7,993 nucleotides of DNA, from assembly GCA_044450465.1 (NCBI GenBank), contig JBIOJB010000121.1, positions 1 to 7,993 on the forward strand, read 5' to 3'. Every line of letters starts with the position of its first letter. Position 1 is the first letter of the stretch. The translations under genes and the position numbers were made by a program. Below are positions 1 to 5,720 of this stretch, piece by piece. This DNA is from JBIOJB01 sp044450465. Its GTDB lineage: Bacteria > Chloroflexota > Dormibacteria > Dormibacterales > Dormibacteraceae. The notes under the pieces are model-generated. The model was not told the origin of the DNA. It saw nothing but the letters and a program-made list of their open reading frames with translations, and searched no databases.

Positions 1-315
1 CCACTCGATGTCGCAGCCGCACGTCTTATCAGCTTTGAACGTATGGCTGACCGTCTGGCCGGCTTTGGTGTCAAACGCGATGTCATAGACGTGGAGGTGT
101 ACCTCTCCATCGGTGTCACTGGTGATGTTGATCGTGACGGTATCGTTCACATGGGCTGATAGTGTGCTGGGCGACATAGTCTTGGCCCCGGTGACAGTGA
201 GATTGAAGGTCAAGTTCTGGCCACCTTGATGCTGGTTGGCGCGGATGATCACGGCGCCAACAACGGCAAACACCACGAGAACGCCGACTACCGCGGCGAT
301 ACGTATTCGACTCAT
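1..315 (-). CDS. Membrane-anchored cupredoxin-like protein, 3' end outside the window
   Basis: This is the N-terminal 105 residues of a gene that runs off the left edge; I translated it by hand from the ATG at 315-313. Residues 5-24 form one hydrophobic helix, best read as an uncleaved anchor or signal, followed by a beta-rich domain with the motif TMSPSTL, DTVTINIT and EVHLHVYD. The domain is clearly paralogous to residues 43-110 of the protein at 2191-3054: about 34 of 69 aligned residues are identical by hand count. It differs in carrying a Cys-Gly-Cys near the visible end (residues 99-101), which the paralog lacks. The ATG overlaps the TGA of the upstream gene (ATGA), so translation is probably coupled. 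The fold call is from pattern only. Whether it binds copper or another metal cannot be judged, because the ligand-bearing C-terminal loop lies outside the window. Confidence 0.8.
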   Translation of the reverse strand, partial: MSRIRIAAVVGVLVVFAVVGAVIIRANQHQGGQNLTFNLTVTGAKTMSPSTLSAHVNDTVTINITSDTDGEVHLHVYDIAFDTKAGQTVSHTFKADKTCGCDIEW

Positions 316-2057
316 TGCTCTTTCAATCCTTCAACTCGGTGCCTTCGCCGAGGCCGGCGATCCAATCCAGCCATCAGGGCACCTACGGTTCCAAAGGCTA
401 CGACCGCAGCAATTACGAGCAGCCACCACGCGGATGACGCGGGCGAGCTTGAGTTGAGCGGAAAGCGAAACACACCGTCGGAGGTGGCTGCCAGCAGACT
501 GCCCCGATTTTGAACCAACTGCGCCGGCGTCACGTTTTCAAGGCCGCCCGCCAGCTGGCTCCACGTCTGGCCAGCGTCAGCGCTCGCGGAGACGCCGAAC
601 GCGGTCCCGACCGCGTAAAGCCGCCCCTCGACCGGCGCCAGGCTGAGCACCTCGGGATGTGTCTCGTTGCCGGCATGGTGCTGGTGCGGGGACGCGAGCG
701 AATCTGTTTGATGCCAGGCGCCGCCCTCCAGGAACTGCACGCCGCTGGTGGCGGAGGTGGCAAAGAGCTGCTGTCCATCGGGGCTTGGAGTCAGGTCGAC
801 CACGCCGGAAAAGCTCGAGATACGTAGCCAACCCTGCGTACCGTTCAGCTGGAATACCCCGGTAGGGTCCGCCGCGTATATCCGGCCGCCACTGTAGGCA
901 AGGGCGGAAACCGAATCTGGTTTCGACAGTCCCACTTCCATCGCGGTCCAGGTCGCGCCCGCGTCATCGCTTCGCATCAAGCCTCCCGACGAAGCGGCCC
1001 AGATCGATCTTGGATTCGACGGATCGACCGCGAGCGCAGTGACGGTCTTGCCCTCAAAACCGATCTCATCAAGCGGGCCGGCCTGAGTAACGGTGCGATA
1101 AAGGCCGCTGCTCGTGCCTACGTAGATCGAACTTCCGGTAACCGCAAGGGAGAGTCCCAGATTCTTGCCGGTCGGCGCGCCGTGCTGGTGGACTACCGGA
1201 GTCGGAGTGGCGGACGGCGGCAACGGGACGCCCGGGATGTCGATCTGCGTCCACACGGTTCCGTCGCGGCTCGAATAGAGAGCGTCGCCGGTCGCGATCA
1301 GAGAGCCATCTGGTCCGACGGTGATCCGGTCCAGGTAGCTGCCGTTCAACGCGGACTGCGACCAGGCCGCACCGCCCATGAGCTGCGGAAGCTGGCTCAG
1401 CGCACGTGCATTGGCGACGACAACCACAGCCGGCACGATCGCCAGCCCGAGGCCGGCCCAATATGTCAACGAACGTCCATGCGGAAGTAGACGCGTCAGG
1501 TACGGGGCGGCTCTGCGGCGGTAATGCCACACGTGCCAGGTGGTCGGGGCGAGCGCCCACACGGACGACAAGAGGTGGAGGTTGAGGATGTCCTCGTACA
1601 GCCTGCCGTGCAAAGGCAGGAGGGCGAACACGCCACTGACGAAGATCGCCGAGTAAAGGATCAGGAGGGACCACGAGATCCAGCGCTGCCAGGGAATCAC
1701 GTCCGCCACCCCAGCGACCTTGTATCGAAACCTCACCCTGGCAACCTTGGCGAGGATGAAGACACCTCCGACCAGGCCGACGTACACGTGCGCGCCGTCG
1801 ATCCACGCGAGCCTGACTCTCGTGTCAACACCCAGCCGCGCTGCGAGGTAAAAAAGGGCTGTCCCCCACGCGATGCTGACGAGGAGCGCGAGGGATAGCC
1901 CGAGGGCCCCGACCGAGAGCCTGCCGGCAAGCGACAGGACTCCCGGCCGATCGGTGGCCCTTACGCGCTCTTGCGGAAGTGCAGGTACAGCGCCGTCAGC
2001 GCGTACCCCAAGATGATCCCGCTTAGGTAGAACGTTCCGTGTTGGATCTGATGCCAT
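312..2057 (-). CDS. Cytochrome b561-like membrane domain fused to an Asp-box beta-propeller
   Basis: The 581-residue product has a hydrophilic N-terminus, about five membrane helices (roughly 48-73, 88-106, 126-147, 157-173, 197-217), a large beta-propeller-like region (about 230-535), a C-terminal helix (544-565) and an Arg-rich tail. Helix-associated histidines H90, H161, H175 and H178 resemble the bis-His haem ligands of b561/ferric-reductase-like proteins. The propeller contains Asp-boxes SDDAGATW (363-370) and SADAGQTW (492-499) plus a weaker one at 263-269, as in BNR/YCF48-like proteins. By the positive-inside rule the propeller faces outwards and the basic tail inwards. Two His clusters, HQH (290-292) and HQHH with H467 (458-467), lie in propeller loops and could bind metal. 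The start is uncertain: this ATG overlaps the upstream gene by 97 nt and lacks a clear ribosome site, but I found no ATG, GTG or TTG in frame between it and helix 1. The function is unknown; membrane electron transfer to an outer partner is inference. Confidence 0.8.
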   Translation of the reverse strand: MASDPTRNVLPKRDHLGVRADGAVPALPQERVRATDRPGVLSLAGRLSVGALGLSLALLVSIAWGTALFYLAARLGVDTRVRLAWIDGAHVYVGLVGGVFILAKVARVRFRYKVAGVADVIPWQRWISWSLLILYSAIFVSGVFALLPLHGRLYEDILNLHLLSSVWALAPTTWHVWHYRRRAAPYLTRLLPHGRSLTYWAGLGLAIVPAVVVVANARALSQLPQLMGGAAWSQSALNGSYLDRITVGPDGSLIATGDALYSSRDGTVWTQIDIPGVPLPPSATPTPVVHQHGAPTGKNLGLSLAVTGSSIYVGTSSGLYRTVTQAGPLDEIGFEGKTVTALAVDPSNPRSIWAASSGGLMRSDDAGATWTAMEVGLSKPDSVSALAYSGGRIYAADPTGVFQLNGTQGWLRISSFSGVVDLTPSPDGQQLFATSATSGVQFLEGGAWHQTDSLASPHQHHAGNETHPEVLSLAPVEGRLYAVGTAFGVSASADAGQTWSQLAGGLENVTPAQLVQNRGSLLAATSDGVFRFPLNSSSPASSAWWLLVIAAVVAFGTVGALMAGLDRRPRRRHRVEGLKEQ

Positions 2058-2176
2058 GTATCGCTCGTGTCAGCCAAGTGGTCCAGCGTGTAGTTGGCGA
2101 GCAGTCCGCCAGCTATTCCCACGATGAGTCCGATGACAGGTATGACCGGGGATCCCGCGCGCCGTGCTGCCGACAT
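1961..2176 (-). CDS. Small two-helix membrane protein, hypothetical
   Basis: This encodes 71 residues with two hydrophobic segments (about 11-29 and 48-64) joined by a short polar loop containing D33, H34, D37, D40, H43 and H47, and ending in a basic tail. The start is well supported: AGGAG sits seven bases upstream of the ATG, in the 14-nt gap after the cupredoxin-like gene. The 3' end overlaps the next gene in another frame. I do not recognise the family. Its position between an anchored cupredoxin-like protein and a b561-like membrane protein suggests an accessory subunit of the same membrane complex, which is inference from context only. Confidence 0.75.
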   Translation of the reverse strand: MSAARRAGSPVIPVIGLIVGIAGGLLANYTLDHLADTSDTWHQIQHGTFYLSGIILGYALTALYLHFRKSA

Positions 2177-2190
2177 CTGTCTTCTCCTTT

Positions 2191-3054
2191 CTAAATGCTG
2201 AAATCAAAGTTCGCGGTCTCACTTCCGATGACGACGGCCACCGTGTATTCCGCTTTGGGGAGATCGACGTTGTTGCCGTAGTGATAGTCGCTTGGGCCCT
2301 CCACGATGCCCTGCATCACGACAATGGGCACCGATTGCGTATGGCCTGTTGCTTGGTTCGTGACGTTGATGACCGGGGTGATGGTTTTGACCGTGTCCCC
2401 GGTCCGCTTGTCGAAGATATGCACCTCGAGGTGGCGCCACTCAGGTGACGGGTTGGTGGTGTCCGCCGGCATCACCATCGTTCCGCCGAACATCTCCTCG
2501 CCGCTTTTCGGGTGCTGGCTCGCCGCCTGGGCAGGTGTGTACATCGGCTGGAGGCCGCCAATCTCGGTCACCAGGTTGTAGGTGGGCGTGGATCCGAGCT
2601 TGATGATGGTTCCCGCCGCGGCGGCATGAATCGTGGTCGAACTCTGGTCAGCGGGCTTGCCCAAACCCAGGAAGCCTGCGCGCGGCTGCACCTCGAGCAG
2701 CCCCAGTGATTGGCTCGTCGCCTCGATCTCGATGACGAAGTTGCCCGTCTTGTCGGCCGGGAACGTGAAGGTTGCCGGCTGTCCGGGATTGGGAAAGAAG
2801 TGCTTGTCGTAGCCGTGGAGGTGAATTTCCTCGTACTTGTCCGCCGTGATGGAGAGGGTCACGGTGTCTCCCTGGTAGGCGTACAGACTGCCCGGTGACA
2901 TGGTCGTCCCGGTCACGGCGACCTGAAACAACCGCTGCTGAGGAGCAGGCCCCTGGTTGCCAAACACCAGGAACGCGCCGACCCCGAGGAAGACGACCAG
3001 GACCGCGGCGACGATTGCCAGGCGGGCGTTCGCCGATGCCAAGACACGTGACAC
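2191..3054 (-). CDS. Anchored cupredoxin-like / P19(Tp34)-like two-domain protein
   Basis: The 287-residue protein starts at GTG with a good GGAGG seven bases upstream. Residues 12-32 form a membrane anchor or signal. Residues 42-125 are cupredoxin-like (TMSPGSL, DTVTLSIT, EIHLHGYD, final GLLEV strand), but the usual Cys-His-Met copper loop is absent: the last strands read VIEIEATSQSLGLLEV. Residues about 145-287 resemble the P19/Tp34 family of periplasmic iron/copper-binding proteins (FetP and FtrA relatives): HLEVH at 208-212, M247 in VVMQG and H258 in DYHYGNNV match the family pattern of His and Glu, then Met, then a His before YG. The region before it is Met-rich (M188, M193, M195). In known FtrABCD systems P19 and cupredoxin proteins are separate subunits that feed a ferrous permease; here they appear fused, with no permease visible. 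The domain calls are by eye, the second less certain. Confidence 0.8.
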   Translation of the reverse strand: MSRVLASANARLAIVAAVLVVFLGVGAFLVFGNQGPAPQQRLFQVAVTGTTMSPGSLYAYQGDTVTLSITADKYEEIHLHGYDKHFFPNPGQPATFTFPADKTGNFVIEIEATSQSLGLLEVQPRAGFLGLGKPADQSSTTIHAAAAGTIIKLGSTPTYNLVTEIGGLQPMYTPAQAASQHPKSGEEMFGGTMVMPADTTNPSPEWRHLEVHIFDKRTGDTVKTITPVINVTNQATGHTQSVPIVVMQGIVEGPSDYHYGNNVDLPKAEYTVAVVIGSETANFDFSI

Positions 3055-3059
3055 TTGAT

Positions 3060-3065
3060 TCCTCC
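3060..3065 (-). promoter_or_regulatory. Ribosome binding site deciding the GTG start at 3054
   Basis: On the minus strand, CGGAGG followed by AATCA lies directly before the GTG of the cupredoxin/P19-like gene. This strong Shine-Dalgarno match fixes the start, and after the hairpin it suggests independent translation initiation within the operon. Confidence 0.7.
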
Positions 3066-3072
3066 GTTTCTT

Positions 3073-3092
3073 GCGCGCACGAGGGTGCGCGC
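3073..3092 (-). other. Perfect 8-bp hairpin between two operon genes
   Basis: GCGCGCAC (3073-3080) and GTGCGCGC (3085-3092) pair perfectly around a 4-nt loop. The hairpin is in the 48-nt gap before the cupredoxin-like gene, ending 18 nt upstream of its GTG and close to the GGAGG site. No T-tract follows on the minus strand (AAGAAACGG), so a simple intrinsic terminator is unlikely. A processing, stabilising or partial attenuation role is possible. Confidence 0.6.
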
Positions 3093-3102
3093 GTTGAAAT
3101 GA

Positions 3103-3732
3103 CTACGACAGTTGGCTGCGTAGGCTCGGAGGAGGACCTCTTTTGATGTATGCCGCGGGACATGCTTCGACGAGTGCCGGCTCCAGGCTCACGACCCGAG
3201 GCAGCAGTTCAGATGGAAGCGTCGCGATTACGAATCGGGTCGACGCCACGGCTGTCCGCAAATCGAGGACGGCGGACTCGATGCGTACCAGAACCCACTT
3301 GAGCGCGAGGGCAGCGAGGGCTGCGACCGGCAGCTGCCCGACCGTTCCGAGAAGGAGCAGGTGAGGCGCGGTTGGAATCGCCGCGCCGGCCGCGATCGAC
3401 TCGGCCGTCTCCTGTATGGCGAAGGCGACGAGCTGAATCGTGAACAGGGCACCAAGGAGGCGCATATAGGTCGGGCCGCCGCGCAAGGCGCGAACGGGCC
3501 GGCCGGTGGCGAGTCGCGCGGCGCCGATGATCAACAGACTCACGAGGACACCGGCCGCGGCAAGGCCAGCACTGGTCTTGGCGAACGCCGGAAAGTAGGC
3601 ATGTGCCCCAGAGCTCTGGACAGCCTGGGCGCCCGAGCCGAACTGCAGCTGATAAACCAGCAGATGTCCCAGCTGCGACAGGAGGACGCCGAATCCAACC
3701 AGGACGCCGCCCGTTTTGACCGACCGGCTCAC
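3103..3732 (-). CDS. Four-helix membrane protein of unknown function
   Basis: This encodes 209 residues from the GTG at 3732-3730, which overlaps the lgt stop codon as GTGA; this typical coupled start is preferred over an ATG at 3792 that would run 64 nt into lgt. There are four hydrophobic segments at roughly residues 8-28, 50-72, 86-107 and 117-142, followed by a 60-residue hydrophilic tail rich in Arg and Pro. H22 sits in helix 1 and H43 follows in HAYFP, positions that could bind metal or haem, but this is a guess. I do not recognise the family. It lies between lgt and the cupredoxin-like gene, separated from the latter by 48 nt containing a perfect hairpin. Confidence 0.75.
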   Translation of the reverse strand: MSRSVKTGGVLVGFGVLLSQLGHLLVYQLQFGSGAQAVQSSGAHAYFPAFAKTSAGLAAAGVLVSLLIIGAARLATGRPVRALRGGPTYMRLLGALFTIQLVAFAIQETAESIAAGAAIPTAPHLLLLGTVGQLPVAALAALALKWVLVRIESAVLDLRTAVASTRFVIATLPSELLPRVVSLEPALVEACPAAYIKRGPPPSLRSQLS

Positions 3733-4565
3733 GCCTGGATCATACCCGTGGGTGTCACACCGGCCTCGGTTTTGGGCCGTGAGCGAAGCCACACGAAGAA
3801 GAGGATCGGGACGATGGTGAGCAGCATCACCACCGACGTGAGCTGTGCCTGCTTCAAGCCGAACGCGATCACCGGCGTCTCATAGTCGGTACGCCACTGG
3901 AAAAGGATCAGCTGGCTGACCGGGTAGAGAACCAGGTACGTCAACCCGAGGACCCCCGAAGGGACGCCGCGCCGCCGAAGGTAGAGGAGGACTCCCAGAA
4001 TCAGCAGGATTCCAACCGCCTCGTACAGGTTGGCCGGCGTGTAGGCGACCCCGAGGTGCGGCGCCATCGAGGCCGGGTTCGTGTAGCGGATCGCCCAGGG
4101 TAAGTTGGACGGCGGGCCAAGGATCTCTCCGTTCATGAAATTGCCCAGCCGGCCGATGGGCTGGCCGACCGCGGCGAAAAGGACGCCCGCGTCCAGCAAG
4201 TCCCAGTAGTTGATGTGGTGGCGGCGCGCCATCACCACCAGCACGATCAGCGCGGCGAAGATCGCGCCGAAGAACGCCATGCCTCCTTCCCAGAACGCCA
4301 GGATGTGCTGCGGGTGCGTCAGGTAGAACCACCAGCCCGACTGCACGTCGTAGTAGAGCCGGGCGCCGATCAGCCCGAAGACGATCGTCCAGAACGCGAT
4401 CCTGCCGCTGAGCTCGGGGTCAACCCCCTTCCGCGCCAGGTGGCGTGTCGCCACCGCCGTCCCCACGAGGAACGCGATGGCGTAGGAGATCCCATAGAAG
4501 CGAATCTGCAGCGGCCCGAGGAAGAAGCCGGGCGGAAAGGGATCTGTGATGGTGAGCCAGGGCAC
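3729..4565 (-). CDS. lgt: Prolipoprotein diacylglyceryl transferase
   Basis: Lgt moves diacylglycerol from phosphatidylglycerol to the lipobox cysteine of prolipoproteins at the cytoplasmic membrane, the first step of lipoprotein maturation. The 278-residue product (from GTG 4565) has the usual family length, several membrane helices, the N-terminal RFYGISYAI segment, the GARLYY segment, and the Lgt signature GRLGNFMNGEILG at residues 138-150, with the catalytic-region Arg139 and Asn142. The position matching His103 of E. coli Lgt appears to be Phe99 (GGMAFFGA); other lineages also lack this His. An ATG at 4673 would add 36 residues read through an intergenic repeat, without membrane or family character, so it is rejected; no strong ribosome site precedes the GTG. 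The gene is divergent from a lipoprotein gene, one of its likely substrates, and heads the minus-strand operon. Confidence 0.96.
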   Translation of the reverse strand: MPWLTITDPFPPGFFLGPLQIRFYGISYAIAFLVGTAVATRHLARKGVDPELSGRIAFWTIVFGLIGARLYYDVQSGWWFYLTHPQHILAFWEGGMAFFGAIFAALIVLVVMARRHHINYWDLLDAGVLFAAVGQPIGRLGNFMNGEILGPPSNLPWAIRYTNPASMAPHLGVAYTPANLYEAVGILLILGVLLYLRRRGVPSGVLGLTYLVLYPVSQLILFQWRTDYETPVIAFGLKQAQLTSVVMLLTIVPILFFVWLRSRPKTEAGVTPTGMIQA

Positions 4566-4593
4566 TTCGTTAGCGTACGACCTGGAAAATTTG

Positions 4594-4657
4594 CACCCCC
4601 CACCGACCCGTGCTCGCTGCGCGAGCAGAGGCCACCTCCGCGGCGAGCGGGGAGGCG
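4594..4657. repeat. Structured intergenic repeat, copy 1
   Basis: This 64-nt unit aligns with 7447-7506 over its whole length; outside the first hairpin 40 of 47 positions match by hand count. It contains a hairpin with 7-bp arms (4611-4617 and 4621-4627, loop TGC) and a second hairpin (CCTCC 4635-4639 with GGAGG 4651-4655, one G-G mismatch, one more pair, loop GGCGAGC). It begins with CACCCCCC. It lies between the divergent lgt and ABC-transporter genes and is framed by AATTTGC (4588-4594) and GCAAATT (4661-4667). It looks like a REP-like dispersed palindromic element; it encodes nothing recognisable. Confidence 0.7.
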
Positions 4658-4674
4658 CGGGCAAATTGAGCATT

Positions 4675-4680
4675 TACAAT
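4675..4680 (+). promoter_or_regulatory. Candidate -10 box for the ABC transporter operon
   Basis: TACAAT differs from the bacterial -10 consensus at one base and lies about 40 nt before the binding-protein start, just after the repeat. I see no convincing -35 at the normal distance, since that place is occupied by the end of the repeat. It is therefore a weak call. Confidence 0.3.
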
Positions 4681-4720
4681 TCAGGGCGGGAACACGGCCA
4701 ACGCTGCCAGGGAGAGGATT

Positions 4721-5701
4721 GTGATGAAAGAGCGAACAGCGTCTTTGGCGATCGCGATCGCCTTCGTGATAGCCGCGTGCGGCGGGTCGAGTCCGACCAC
4801 CACCACCACCTCGAGCGGCCCCAGCAAGGTCGCCAGCATCGCGAGCGAGGTCCCCTCGACGGTGAGCGGCCCGATCCAGATCGCGACCGACGCGACCTAC
4901 GCGCCCAACGAGTTCGTCGACCCGAACACGGGCGCGATCAGTGGGTGGGACATCGACCTCGGTAACGCCATCTGCAAAGTGATGGGTCTTGTGTGCACGT
5001 TCAACAACGTCACCTTCGACGACATCATCGCCCAGCTCAAGGCGAGCACCCCGAGCGAGGTGGCGGGCGGCGACAAGCCGCGATATTCGTTCAGCATCTC
5101 GAGCTGGAGCCCCACGCAAGCGCGTGAGAACAGCGGCATCGACTTCGTCACGTACTACAAGGCCGGTGAGGCGTGGATGGTGAAGGTCGGCGGCGCCACG
5201 ATCAGCACGGCGGCCGACATGTGCGGCCACAGTGTCGCGGTGGAGTCGGGCACGACCGAGGAGAGCGACGCCTGGGGTTACATGGGCCAGTCGGTCGGTG
5301 GCACCGCGATCGCGGGTGACAAGGACAACTGCCCATCCGGCAAGGACATCAAGGTGCTGAGCTTCGGCACCCAGACCGAGGCGAACTCCGCCTTGGCCAG
5401 CGGCCGAGCCGATTTCGGTTGGCTCGACCAGCCGGTCGCCGACTACCAGGTCAAGCAGTCCAACGGCCAGTTCAAGATCGGCGGCCAGCCCTGCAGCGTG
5501 GCGCCGTACGGCATCGCGATGGTCAAGGGCAGCCCGCTGGAGAAGCCGATCACGGACGCGGTCAAATACCTGATCGACAACAACAGCTACTACACCGACA
5601 TCCTCAAGAACTGGAACGTCACGGACGGCGCGGTCGCCAGCTCTGATGTGTCGCTCAACAACAACAACTCGATCGGGCCGACTTGCGTGCCGTCGTACTG
5701 A
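4721..5701 (+). CDS. Amino-acid ABC transporter substrate-binding lipoprotein (family 3)
   Basis: This extracytoplasmic receptor would capture a polar amino acid and deliver it to the permease encoded next. The 326-residue product has a signal peptide with lipobox IAAC (Cys20), a Thr-rich linker (26-32), then a family 3 solute-binding fold: IQIATDATYAP, GWDIDLGNAI, FDDIIAQLK, a SISSWSPTQAREN segment and DFVTYYKAGEAWMV, then the second lobe with AVESGTTEE, DFGWLDQP and PYGIAMVKGS. The start may be GTG 4721 or the adjacent ATG 4724; GGAGAGG at 4711-4717 serves either. The mature part has six cysteines (85, 92, 168, 204, 258, 322), which could form three disulfides, an unusually high number. The substrate cannot be read from the sequence. 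A 19-nt gap separates it from the permease. Confidence 0.95.
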   Translation: MMKERTASLAIAIAFVIAACGGSSPTTTTTSSGPSKVASIASEVPSTVSGPIQIATDATYAPNEFVDPNTGAISGWDIDLGNAICKVMGLVCTFNNVTFDDIIAQLKASTPSEVAGGDKPRYSFSISSWSPTQARENSGIDFVTYYKAGEAWMVKVGGATISTAADMCGHSVAVESGTTEESDAWGYMGQSVGGTAIAGDKDNCPSGKDIKVLSFGTQTEANSALASGRADFGWLDQPVADYQVKQSNGQFKIGGQPCSVAPYGIAMVKGSPLEKPITDAVKYLIDNNSYYTDILKNWNVTDGAVASSDVSLNNNNSIGPTCVPSY

Positions 5702-5720
5702 GTGCCCAACATAAGTTGAG

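Noticed and set aside
226..513. 95-codon plus-strand frame near the left edge
   Set aside because: It is antisense to the junction of two supported minus-strand genes and has no coherent protein character.
312..1370. Propeller as a sialidase because of its Asp-boxes
   Set aside because: Asp-boxes mark the fold of many propellers. I see no sialidase FRIP motif or catalytic Arg triad, and the protein is fused to a haem-type membrane domain.
1069..1806. 245-codon minus-strand frame
   Set aside because: It is another frame of the b561/propeller gene; its Arg/Pro-rich product has no domain, whereas the chosen frame shows helices and Asp-boxes.
2679..2930. Classic blue-copper site in the cupredoxin-like domain
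   Set aside because: The expected Cys, His and Met in the last loop are absent (EIEATSQSLGLLEV), so type 1 copper binding is not supported.
3733..3792. Upstream ATG start for the four-helix protein
   Set aside because: It would overlap lgt by 64 nt; the GTG at 3732 gives a 4-nt coupled overlap and places helix 1 close to the N-terminus.
4566..4593. Leaderless promoter (TACGCT) just before the lgt GTG
   Set aside because: The box is close to the right distance for leaderless initiation, but I find no -35 match, so it is not worth listing as a feature.
4566..4673. Upstream ATG start for lgt at 4673
   Set aside because: It would translate the intergenic repeat into a Pro/Arg-rich extension not expected for Lgt, and the family-like N-terminus begins at the GTG at 4565.
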